Positions 24,651-36,300 of a stretch of DNA of 64,000 nucleotides are shown piece after piece (the stretch's first letter is position 1; every line of letters starts with the position of its first letter). The DNA is from Dipteronia dyeriana. Taxonomy: Eukaryota; Streptophyta; Magnoliopsida; Sapindales; Sapindaceae. The notes under the pieces are model-generated. The model saw only the letters and a program-made list of their open reading frames with translations. It had not been told where the DNA came from and did not search any database. Both the position numbers and the translations under genes were made by a program. The stretch lies in NCBI GenBank assembly GCA_032871835.1, contig CM065296.1, forward strand, positions 51,985,288 to 52,049,287, in the 5' to 3' direction.

Positions 24651-25639
24651 TGCCATCCAGATCTCAAGACCAAGAAATAGGTAGATAACGCTCCTGATGC
24701 CTTGGTCAGGATACCACCCCCAAAACGGATCTGAGTGTAAGGGCATAGTTGCCATCCAGATCTCAAGACCAAGAAATAGCGAGATAACGCTCCTGATTCC
24801 TTGGTCGGGCTACCACCCCTAAGAAGGATCTGAGTGTAAGAGCATAGTTGCCATCCAGATCTCAAGACCAGGAAAAAGCTAGGTAGCGCTCATGATGCCT
24901 TGGTAGCTCTCCCACCCCCAAGAAAGATCTGAGTGTAAGAGCGTAGTTGCCATCCAGATCTCAAAACCAGGAAATAGCTAGGTAGCACTCCTGATGCCTT
25001 GGTCGGGCTACCACCTTTAAAAAGGATCTAATTGTAAGAGCAAAGTTGCCATCCAGATCTCAAGACCAGGAAATAGCTAGATAGCCCTCCCGATGCCTTG
25101 GTCAGGCTAGCACCCCTAAGAAGGATTTGAGTGTATGAGCATAGTTGCCATCCAGATCTCAAGACTAGGAAATAGCTTGGTAGCGCTCCTGATGCCTTGG
25201 TCGGGCTACCACCCCTCAGAACGATCTGATTGTAAGAGCATAGTTGCTATCCAGATCTCAAGACCAGGAAAAAGCTAGGTAGCGCTACTAATGCCTTGGT
25301 CGGGCTACCACCCCCAAGAAGGATCTGAGTGTAAGAGCATAGTTGCCATCTAGATCTAGAGACAAGGAAATAGCTAGATAGCCCTCCTAATGCCTTGGTC
25401 GGGCTACCACTCCCAAGAAGGATATTAGTTTAAGAGTATAGTGGCCATCTAGATCTCAAGACCAAGAAAAAGCTAGGTAGCGCTCCTAATGCCTTGGTCG
25501 GGCTACCACTACCAAAAAGGATCTGAGTGTAAGAGCATAGTTGCCATCCAGATCACGAGACTAGGAAATAGCTAGATAGCCCTCCTGATGCCTAGGTCGG
25601 GCTACTACCCCCAAGAATGATATAAGTGTAAGAGCATAG
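24651..25639 (+). repeat. Satellite segment related to the left end of the 5.2-kb unit
   Basis: This ten-monomer stretch resembles about 28110-29100 and, one unit later, about 33356-34346. Shared landmarks are the GGTAGCTCTCCCA monomer with AAGAAAGATCTGAG and GCGTA (24905, 28365), the CAGGCTAGCACCCC monomer, the GATCTGATTGTAAG monomer and the CTACTACCCCCAAGAATGA monomer. It is probably an older source or relative of that segment. Confidence 0.75.
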
Positions 25640-26620
25640 TTGCCATCTAGATCTCAAGACCAAAAAATAGCTAGATAGCACTCCTGATGCCTTGGTCAGG
25701 CTACCACCCCCAAGAAGGATCTGAGTGTAAGAGCATAGTTGCCATCCAGATCTCAAGACCAGGAAAAAGCTAGGTAGCGCTCCTGATGCCTTGGTAGCTC
25801 TCCCACCCCAAGAAGGATCTGAGTGTAAGAGCATAGTTGCCATCCAGATCTCAAAACAAGGAAATAGCTAGGAAGCACTCCTGATGCCTTGGTCGGGCTA
25901 CCACCCCTAAAAAGGATCTAAGTGTAAGAGCATAGTTGCCATCCAGATCTCAAGACCAGTAAATAGCTAGGTAGCGCTCCTGATGCCTTGGTCGGGCTAC
26001 CACCCCTAAAAAGGATCTAAGTTTTAGAGCATAGTTGCCATCGAGATCTCAAGACCAGGAAATAGCTAGATAGAGCTCATGATGCCTTGGTCGGGCTACC
26101 ACCCACAAGAAGGGTCTGAGTGTAAGAGCATAGTTGCCATCCAGATCTCAAGACCAAGAAATAGGTAGATAACGCTTCTGATGCCTTGGTCAGGATACCA
26201 CCCCCAAGACGGATCTGAGTGTAAGGGCATAGTTGCCATACAGATCTCAAGACCAAGAAATAGCTAGAAAACGCTCATGATGCCTTGGTCGGGCTACCAC
26301 CCCCAAGAAGGATCTGAGTGTAAGAGCATAGTTGCCATCCAGATCTCAAGACCAAGAAATAGCTATATAGCGCTCTTGATGCCTTGGTCAGGCAACCACC
26401 GCCAAAAAGGATATGAATGTAAGAGCATAGTTGCCATCCAGATCTCAAGAACAAGAAATAGCTAGGTAGCGCTCTTGATGCCTTGGTCGAACTACCACCT
26501 TTAAAAAGGATCTAAGTGTAAGAGCATAGTTGCTATTCAGATCTCTAGACCAGGAAATAGCTAGATAGGCCTCATAATCCCTTGGTCGGACTACAACCAA
26601 CAAGAAGGATCTGAGTGTAA
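25640..26620 (+). repeat. 20-monomer-spaced segmental copy (offset 1,979 bp from 23.66 kb)
   Basis: Matches 23660-24640 at 1,979 bp (20 x 99 minus 1). Landmarks are AGCTCTCCCA at 23817 and 25796, and CTACAACCAA at 24613 and 26592. A third related copy starts near 27620, 1,976 bp further on. Three successive spacings of 13, 20 and 20 monomers suggest the same region was duplicated repeatedly with different registers. Confidence 0.82.
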
Positions 26621-27619
26621 GAGCATAGTTGCAATCCAGATCTGAAGACCAAGAAATAACTAGATAACACTCCTGATGCCTTGGTGGCTACCATCCCAAA
26701 GAAGGATCTGAGTGTAAGAGCATTGTTGCCATCCAGATCTCAAGACCAAGAAATAGCTATCTAGCGCTCTTGATGCCTTGGTCAGGCAACCACCGCCAAA
26801 AAGGATCTGAATGTAAGAGCATCGTTGCCATCCAGATCTCAAGAACAAGAAATAGCTAGATAACGCTCCTGATGCCTTGGTCGGGCTACAACCCCCAAGA
26901 AGGTTCTGAGTTAAAGAGCATAGTTGCTATCCATATCGCAAGACCAAGAAATAGATAGATAGCGCTCTTGATGCCTTGGTCGGGCTACCACCCCTAAGAG
27001 GGATCTGAGTGTAAGAGCATAGTTGCCATCTAGATCTGAAGAACAAGAAATGGCTAGATAGCGCTTCTATGTCCTTGATCGGGCTACTACCCTTAAGAAG
27101 GGTCTAAGTTTAAGAGCATAGTTGCCATCCAGATCTCAATATCAGAAATAAGCTAGGTAGCGCTCCCGATGCCTTGGTCGCTCTACCACCTCCAAGAAGG
27201 ATCTGAGTGTAAGAGCATAGTTGCCATCCAGATCTCGAGATCAGGAAATAACTAGATAGAACTCATGATGCCTAGGTCGGGATACCACCCCAAGAAGGAT
27301 CGGAGTGTAAGAGCATAGTTGCTATCCAGATCTCATGACCAGGAAATAGCTAGATAGCAATCCTGATGCCTTGGTCAGGATACCACCCCCAAGACGGATA
27401 TTAGTGTAAGAGCATAGTTGCCATCTAGATCTCAAGACCAGGAAAAAGCTAGGTAGCGCTCCTGATGCCTTGGTCGGGCTACCACCCCTAAGAAGAGTCT
27501 GAGTGTAAGAGCATAGTTGCCATCCAGATCTCAAGACCAAGAAATAGCTAGATAACGCTCCTGATGCCTTGGTCAGGATACCACCCCCAAGACGGATATT
27601 AGTGTAAGAGCATAGTTGC
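26621..27619 (+). repeat. Satellite segment, diverged monomers between segmental copies
   Basis: About ten monomers, including a two-base-short one near 26687 (GGTGGCTACC) and the GGTCGCTCTACCACCTCC / GATCTCGAGATC pair (palindrome at 27231-27242). The last part (27360-27619) repeats the CAAGACGGATATTAG monomers of 23.4-23.7 kb. No non-satellite sequence was seen. Confidence 0.75.
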
Positions 27620-28270
27620 CATCTAGATCTCAAGACAAAAAAATAGCTAGATAGCACTCATGATGCCTTGGTCGGGCTACCACCCCCAAGAAGGATCTGA
27701 GTGTAAGAGTATAGTTGCCATCCAGATCTCAAGTCCAGGAAAAAGCTAGGTAGCGCTCCTGATGCCTTGGTAGCTCTCCCACCCCAAGAAGGATCTGAGT
27801 GTAAGAGCATAGTTGCCATCCAGATCTCAAAACAAGGAAATAGCTAGGAAGCGCTCCTGATTCCTTGGTCGGGCTACCACCCCTAAAAAGGATCTAAGTG
27901 TAAGAGCATAGTTGCCATCCAGATCTCAAGACCAGGAAATAGCTAGGTAGCGCTCCTGATGCCTTGGTCGGGCTACCACCCCTAAAAAGGATCTAAGTTT
28001 TAGAGCATAGTTGCCATCGAGATCTCAAGACCAGGAAATAGCTAGATATAGCTCATGATGCCTTGGTCGGGCTACCACCCCCAAGAAGGGTCTGAGTGTA
28101 AGAGCATAGTTGCCATCCAGATCTCAAGACCAAGAAATAGGTAGATAACGCTCCTGATGCCTTGGTCAGGATACCACCCCCAAGACGGATCTGAGTGTAA
28201 GGGCATAGTTGCCATCCAGATCTCAAGACCAAGAAATAGCTAGAAAACGCTCCTGATGCCTTGGTCGGGC
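27620..28270 (+). repeat. Segmental copy of 25.64-26.29 kb (offset 1,976 bp)
   Basis: Matches 25640-26290 through the GGTAGCTCTCCCACCCCAAG monomer (27772), the AGGAAGCGCTCC monomer and the AAGTTTTAGAGC monomer. It diverges after the CTAGAAAACGCTCC monomer near 28250. Its right end overlaps the start of the 5.2-kb duplicated unit. Confidence 0.8.
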
Positions 28271-31200
28271 TACCACCCCTAAGAAGGATCTGAGTGTAAG
28301 AGCATAGTTGCCATCCAGATCTCAAGACCAGGAAAAAGCTAGGTAGCGCTCCTGATGCCTTGGTAGCTCTCCCAACCCCAAGAAAGATCTGAGTGTAAGA
28401 GCGTATTTGCCATCCAGATCTCAAAACCAGGAAATAGCTAGGTAGCACTCCTGATGCCTTGGTTGGGCTACCACCTTTCAAAAGGATCTAAGTGTAAGAG
28501 CAAAGTTGCCATCCAGATCTCAAGACTTGGAAATAGCTAGATAGCCCTCTCGATGCCTTGGTCAGGCTAGCACCCCTAAGAAGGATTTGAGTGTAAGAGC
28601 ATAGTTGCCATCCAGATCTCAAGACCAGGAAATAGCTTGGTAGCGCTCCTGATGCCTTGGTCGGGCTACCACCCCTAAGAACGATCTGATTGTAAGAGCA
28701 TAGTTGGCATCCAGATCTCAAGACCAGGAAAAAGCTAGGTAGCGCTACTAATGCCTTGGTAGGGCTACCACCCCCAAGAAGGATCTGAGTGTAAGAGCAT
28801 AGTTGCCATCTAGATCTAGAGACAAGGAAATAGCTAGATAGCCCTCCTAATGCCTTGGTCGGGCTACCACTCCCAAGAAGGATATTAGTTTAAGAGTATA
28901 GTTGCCATCTAGATCTCAAGACCAAGAAAAAGCTAGGTAGCGCTCCTGATGCCTTGGTCGGGCTACCACTACCAAAAAGGATCTGAGTGTAAGAGCATAG
29001 TTGCCATCCAGATCACGAGACTAGGAAATAGCTAGATGGCCCTCCTGATGCCTAGGTCGGGCTACTACCCCCAAGAATGATATAAGTGTAAGAGCATAGT
29101 TGTCATCCAGATCTCAAGACCAGGAAATAGCTAGGTAGCACTGTTGATGCCTTGGTTAGGCAACCACCCCCAAGAAAGTTTTGAGTGTAAGAGCATAATT
29201 GCCATCCAGATCTCAAGACCAGGAAATAGCTAGGTAGCTCTCCTGATGCCTTTTTCGAGGTACCACCCCTAAGAAGGATCTAAGTTTAAGAGCATAGTTG
29301 CCATCCATATCTCAAGACCAGGAAATAGCTAGATAGCGCTCCTGATGCCTTGGTCGGGCTACGACCCCCAAGAAGGGTCTGAGTGTAAGAGCATAGTTGT
29401 CATCAAGATCTCAAGACCTGGAAATAGCTAGGTAGCTCTCTTGATGTCTTTTTCGGGGTACCACCCCCAATAAGGATCTGAGTGTAAGATCATAGTTGTC
29501 ATCCAGATCTCCAGACCAGGAAATAGCTTGATAGCCCTCATGATGCCTTGGTCGGGCTTTCACCCCTAAGAAGGATCTAAGTGTAAGAGCATAGTTACCA
29601 TCCAGATCTTAAGACCAAGAAATAGCTAGATAGCGCTCCTGATGCCTTGGTTGGGCTACCACCCCCAAGAAGGTTCTGAGTAAAAGAGCATAGTTGCCAT
29701 CCATATCGCAAGACCAAGAAATAGATAGATAGCGCTCCTGATGCCTTGATCGGGCTACCACCCCTAAGAGGGATCTGAGTGTAAGAGCATAGTTGCCATC
29801 TAGATCTGAAGACCAAGAAACAGCTAGATAGCGCTTCTGATGCCTTGATCGGGCTACCACCTCTATTAAGGGTCTAAGTTTAACAGCATTGTTGCCATCC
29901 AGATCTCAATATCAGAAAAAAGCTAGGTAGCGCTCCCGATGCCTTGGTCGCTCAACCACCTCCAAGAAGGATCTGAGTGTAAGAGCATAGTTGCCATCCA
30001 GATCTCGAGATCAGGAAATAACTTGATAGAACTCATGATTCCTAGGTCGGGCTACCACACCCTAGAAGGATCTGAGTGTAAGAGAATAAATGCCATCCAG
30101 ATCTTATGACCAGGAAATAGCTAGATAATGCTCCAGATGCCTTGGTCGGGCTACCACCCCTACGAAAGATCTAAGTTTGAGAGCATAGTTGCCATCCAGA
30201 TCTCAATACTAAGAAATAGCTAGATAGCACTCCTAATGTATTAGTCGGGCTACCACCCCCAAGAAAGATCTAAGTGTAAGAGCATAGTTGCCATCCAGAT
30301 CTTGAGACCAGGAAATAGCTAGATAGCACTCCTAATGCCTTGGTCGGGCTACCACCCCCAAGAAGGATATAAGTGTTAGAGCATAGTTACCATCTAGATC
30401 TCAAGACCAGAAAAAAGCTAGGTAGCACTCCTGATGCCTTGGTCGGGCTACCACTCCCAAGATGGATCTGAGTGTAAGAGCATAGTTGCCATCCAGATCT
30501 CGAGACTAGGAAATAGCTAGATAGCCCTCCTGATGCCTTTTTTGGGCTACCACCTCTATGAAGGATCTAAGTGTAAGAACATAGTTTCCGTCAAGATCTT
30601 AAGACCATGAAATAGTTAGATAGCGCTTCTGATGCCTTGGTCGGGCTACCACCCTCAAGAAGGGTCTAAATGTAAGAGCATAGTTGTCATCTAGATCTCA
30701 AGACCAGGAAATATCTAGGTGGTGCTCCTACAGCCTGGGTCGGGCTACCACCCCTTAGAAAGATCTGAGTGTAAGAGCATAGTTGCCATCCAGATCTCGG
30801 GACCAGGAAATAGCTAGATAGGTCTCCTTATGCCTTGGTGGGGCTACCACCCCAAAGAAGGATATTAGTGTAAGAGCATAGTTGCCATCTAGATCTCAAG
30901 ACCAGGAAATAGCTAGGTAGCGCTCCTGATGCCTTGGTCGGGCTTCCACCCCCAAGAAGAGTCTGAGTGTAAGAGCATAGTTGCCATCCAGATCTCAAGA
31001 CCAAGAAATAGATAGATCACGCTCATGATGCCTTGGTCAGGATACCAACCCCAAGACGGAATTAAGTGTAAGAACATAGTTGCCATCAAGATCTTAAGAC
31101 CATGAAATGGTTAGATAGCGCTCCTGATACCTTGGTCAGGCTACCACCCTCAAGAAGGGTCTAAGTGTAAGAGCATAGTTGTCATCTAGATCTCAAGACC

Positions 31201-33366
31201 TGGAAATAGCTAGGTGGCGCTCCTACTGCCTTGGTTTGGCTACCACCCCCAAGAAAGATCTGAGTGTAAGAGCATAGTTGCCATCCAGATCTCGGGACCA
31301 GGAAATAGCTAGATAGGTCTCCTTATGCCTTGGTCGGGCTACCACCCTAAAGAAGGATATTAGTGTAAGAGCATAGTTGCCATCTAGATCTCAAGACCAG
31401 GAAATAGCTAGGTAGCGCTCTTGATGCCTTGGTCGGGCTACCACCCCCAAGAAAAGTCTGAGTGTAAGAATATAGTTGCCATCCAGATCTCAAGACAAAG
31501 AAATAGGTAGATAACGCTTCTGATGCCTTGGTCAGGATACCACCCCAAGACGGATCTGAGTGTAAGGGCTTAGTTGCCATCCAGATCTCAAGACCAAGAA
31601 ATAGCTAGATAACGCTCATGATTCCTTGGTCAGGCTACCACCCCCAAGAAGGATCTGAGTGTAAGAGCATAGTTGCCATCCAGATCTCAAGACCAGGAAA
31701 AAGCTAGGTAGCGCTCCTGATGCCTTTGTCGGGCTACCACCTTTAAAAAGGATCTAAGTGTAAGAGCAAAGTTGCCATCCAGATCTCAAGACCAGGAAAT
31801 AGCTAGATAGCCCTCCCGATGCCATGGTCAGGCTAGCACCCCTAAGAAGGATCTGAGAGTAAGAGCATAGTTGCAATCCAGATCTCAAGACTAGGAAATA
31901 GCTTGGTAGCGCTCCTGATGCCTAGGTCTGGCTACCACACCCAAGAAGGATCTGAGTGTAAGAGCATAGTTTCCATCCAGATCTTATGACCAGGAAATAG
32001 CTAGATAATGCTCCTGATGCCTTGGTCGGGCTACCACCCCTACGAAAGATCTAAGTTTGAGAGCATAGTTGCCATCCAGATCTCAATACTTAGAAATAGC
32101 TAGATAGCACTCCTAATGTCTTGGTCGGGCTACCACCCCCAAGAAGGATCTAAGTGTAAGGGCATAGTTGCCATCCAGATCTTGAGACCAGGAAATAGCT
32201 AGATAGCACTCCTAATGCCTTGGTCGGGCTACCACACCCAAGAAGGATATAAGTGTTAGAGCATAGTTACCATCTAGATCTCAAGACCAGAAAAAAGCTA
32301 GGTAGCACTCCTGATGCCTTGGTCGGGCTACCACTCCCAAGAAGGATCTGAGTGTAAGAGCATAGTTGCCATCCAGATCTCGAGACTAGGAAATAGCTAG
32401 ATAGCCCTCCTGATGCCTTTTTCAGGCTACCACCTCTATGAAGGATCTAAGTGTAAGAACATAGTTTCCATCAAGATCTTAAGACCATGAAATATTTAGA
32501 TAGCGCTCATGATGCCTTGGTCGGGCTACCACCCTCAAGAAGGGTCTAAGTGTAAGAGCATAGTTGTCATCCAGATCTCAAGACCAGGAAATAGCTAGGT
32601 AGCTCTCCTGATGCCTTTTTCGAGGTACCACCCCTAAGAAGGATCTAAGTGTAAGAGCATAGTTGCCATCCATATCTCAAGACCAGGAAATAGCTAGATA
32701 GCGCTCCTGATGCCTTGGTCGGGCTACGACCCCTAAGAAGGGTCTGAGTGTAAGAGCATAGTTGTCATCAAGATCTCAAGACCTGGAAATAGCTAGGTAG
32801 CTCTCTTGATGTCTTTTTCGGGGTACCACCCCCAATAAGGATCTGAGTGTAAGATCATAGTTACCATTCAGATCTCCAGACCAGGAAATAGCTTGATAGC
32901 CCTCATGATGCCTTGGTCGGGCTTTCACCCCTAAGAAGGATCTAAGTGTAAGAGCATAGTTACCATCCAGATCTTAAGACCAAGAAATAGCTAGATAGCG
33001 CTCCTGATGCCTTGGTCGGGCTACCACTCCCAAGAAGGATCTGAGTGTAAGAGCATAGTTGCCATCCAGATCTCGAGACTAGGAAATATCTAGATAGCCC
33101 TCCTGATGCCTTTTTCGGGCTACCACCTCTATGAAGGATCTAAGTGTAAGAACATAGTTTCCATCAAGATCTTAAGACCATGAAATATTTAGATAGCGCT
33201 CCTGATGCCTTGGTCGGGCTACCACCCTCAAGAAGGGTCTAAGTTTAAGAGCATAGTTGTCATCTAGATCTCAAGACCAGGAAAATGCTAGGTGGCGCTC
33301 CTACTGCCTTGGTCGTGCTACCACCCCCAAGAAAGATCTGAGTGTAAGAGCATAGTTGCCATCCAG
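28121..33366 (+). repeat. 5,246-bp tandem duplication, copy 1 (53 monomers)
   Basis: From about 28121 the sequence repeats at 33367 with a constant offset of 5,246 bp (53 x 99 minus 1). Differences are isolated substitutions, such as TTAGTCGG variants and GATATTATGACC for GATCTTATGACC. The unit is itself a mosaic. About 30041-30715 resembles 31921-32595 (offset 1,880 bp, 19 monomers), about 29230-29640 resembles 32595-33005 (offset 3,365 bp, 34 monomers), and a five-monomer (495 bp) duplication lies at 30.6-31.6 kb. The left boundary is placed where 28081-28120 and 33327-33366 stop matching, and is good to a few tens of bases. Confidence 0.92.
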
Positions 33367-36300
33367 ATCTCAAGACCAAGAAATAGGTAGATAACGCTCC
33401 TGATGCCTTGGTCAGGATACCACCCCCAAGACGGATCTGAGTGTAAGGGCATAGTTGCCATCCAGATCTCAAGACCAAGAAATAGCTAGAAAACGCTCCT
33501 GATGCCTTGGTCGGGCTACCACCCCTAAGAAGGATCTGAGTGTAAGAGCATAGTTGCCATCCAGATCTCAAGACCAGGAAAAAGCTAGGTAGCGCTCCTG
33601 ATGCCTTGGTAGCTCTCCCACCCCCAAGAAAGATCTGAGTGTAAGAGCGTATTTGCCATCCAGATCTCAAAACCAGGAAATAGCTAGGTAGCACTCCTGA
33701 TGCCTTTGTTGGGCTACCACCTTTCAAAAGGATCTAAGTGTAAGAGCAAAGTTGCCATCCAGATCTCAAGACTTGGAAATAGCTAGATAGCCCTCTCGAT
33801 GCCTTGGTCAGGCTAGCACCCCTAAGAAGGATTTGAGTGTAAGAGCATAGTTGCCATCCAGATCTCAAGACCAGGAAATAGCTTGGTAGCGCTCCTGATG
33901 CCTTGGTCGGGCTACCACCCCTAAGAACGATCTGATTGTAAGAGCATAGTTGGCATCCAGATCTCAAGACCAGGAAAAAGCTAGGTAGCGCTACTAATGC
34001 CTTGGTAGGGCTACCACCCCCAAGAAGGATCTGAGTGTAAGAGCATAGTTGCCATCTAGATCTAGAGACAAGGAAATAGCTAGATAGCCCTCCTAATGCC
34101 TTGGTCGGGCTACCACTCCCAAGAAGGATATTAGTTTAAGAGTATAGTGGCCATCTACATCTCAAGACCAAGAAAAAGCTAGGTAGCGCTCCTGATGCCT
34201 TGGTCGGGCTACCACTACCAAAAAGGATCTGAGTGTAAGAGCATAGTTGCCATCCAGATCACGAGACTAGGAAATAGCTAGATGGCCCTCCTGATGCCTA
34301 GGTCGGGCTACTACTCCCAAGAATGATATAAGTGTAAGAGCATAGTTGTCATCCAGATCTCAAGACCAGGAAATAGCTAGGTAGCACTGTTGATGCCTTG
34401 GTTAGGCAACCACCCCCAAGAAAGTTTTGAGTGTAAGAGCATAATTGCCATCCAGATCTCAAGACCAGGAAATAGCTAGGTAGCTCTCCTGATGCCTTTT
34501 TCGAGGTACCACCCCTAAGAAGGATCTAAGTGTAAGAGCATAGTTGCCATCCATATCTCAAGACCAGGAAATAGCTAGATAGCGCTCCTGATGCCTTGGT
34601 CGGGCTACGACCCCCAAGAAGGGTCTGAGTGTAAGAGCATAGTTGTCATCAAGATCTCAATACCTGGAAATAGCTAGGTAGCTCTCTTGATGTCTTTTTC
34701 GGGGTACCACCCCCAATAAGGATCTGAGTGTAAGATCATAGTTGCCATCCAGATCTCCAGACCAGGAAATAGCTTGATAGCCCTCATGATGCCTTGGTCG
34801 GGCTTTCACCCCTAAGAAGGATCTAAGTGTAAGAGCATAGTTACCATCCAGATCTTAAGACCAAGAAATAGCTAGATAGCGCTCCTGATGCCTTGGTTGG
34901 GCTACCACCCCCAAGAAGGTTCTGAGTAAAAGAGCATAGTTGCCATCCATATCGCAAGACCAAGAAATAGATAGATAGCGCTCCTGATGCCTTGATCGGG
35001 CTACCACCCCTAAGAGGGATCTGAGTGTAAGAGCATAGTTGCCATCTAGATCTGAAGACCAAGAAACAGCTAGATAGCGCTTCTGATGCCTTGATCGGGC
35101 TACCACCTCTATTAAGGGTCTAAGTTTAACAGCATTGTTGCCATCCAGATCTCAATATCAGAAAAAAGCTAGGTAGCACTCCCGATGCCTTGGTCGCTCA
35201 ACCACCTCCAAGAAGGATCTGAGTGTAAGAGCATAGTTGCCATCCAGATCTCGAGATCAGGAAATAACTTGATAGAACTCATGATTCCTAGGTCGGGCTA
35301 CCACACCCTAGAAGGATCTGAGTGTAAGAGAATAAATGCCATCCAGATATTATGACCAGGAAATAGCTAGATAATGCTCCAGATGCCTTGGTCGGGCTAC
35401 CACCCCTACGAAAGATCTAAGTTTGAGAGCATAGTTGCCATCCAGATCTCAATACTAAGAAATAGCTAGATAGCACTCCTAATGTCTTAGTCGGGCTACC
35501 ACCCCCAAGAAAGATCTAAGTGTAAGAGCATAGTTGCCATCCAGATCTTGAGACCAGGAAATAGCTAGATAGCACTCCTAATGCCTTGGTCGGGCTACCA
35601 CCCCCAAGAAGGATATAAGTGTTAGAGCATAGTTACCATCTAGATCTCAAGACCAGAAAAAAGCTAGGTAGCACTCCTGATGCCTTGGTCGGGCTACCAC
35701 TCCCAAGAAGGATCTGAGTGTAAGAGCATAGTTGCCATCCAGATCTCGAGACTAGGAAATAGCTAGATAGCCCTCCTGATGCCTTTTTCAGGCTACCACC
35801 TCTATGAAGGATCTAAGTGTAAGAACATAGTTTCCGTCAAGATCTTAAGACCATGAAATAGTTAGATAGCGCTTCTGATGCCTTGGTCGGGCTACCACCC
35901 TCAAGAAGGGTCTAAATGTAAGAGCATAGTTGTCATCTAGATCTCAAGACCAGGAAATATCTAGGTGGCGCTCCTACAGCCTGGGTCGGGCTACCACCCC
36001 TTAGAAAGATCTGAGTGTAAGAGCATAGTTTCCATCCAGATCTCGGGACCAGGAAATAGCTAGATAGGTCTCCTTAGGCCTTGGTCGGGCTACCACCCCA
36101 AAGAAGGATATTAGTGTAAGAGCATAGTTGCCATCTAGATCTCAAGACCAGGAAATAGCTAGGTAGCGCTCCTGATGCCTTGGTCGGGCTACCACCCCCA
36201 AGAAGAGTCTGAGTGTAAGAGCATAGTTGCCATCCAGATCTCAAGACCAAGAAATAGATAGATCACGCTCCTGATGCCTTGGTCAGGATACCAACCCCAA

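Noticed and set aside
30081..30095. AATAAA as a polyadenylation signal
   Set aside because: It is a single-monomer variant in the satellite with no transcript context, expected by chance in an A-rich part of the monomer.
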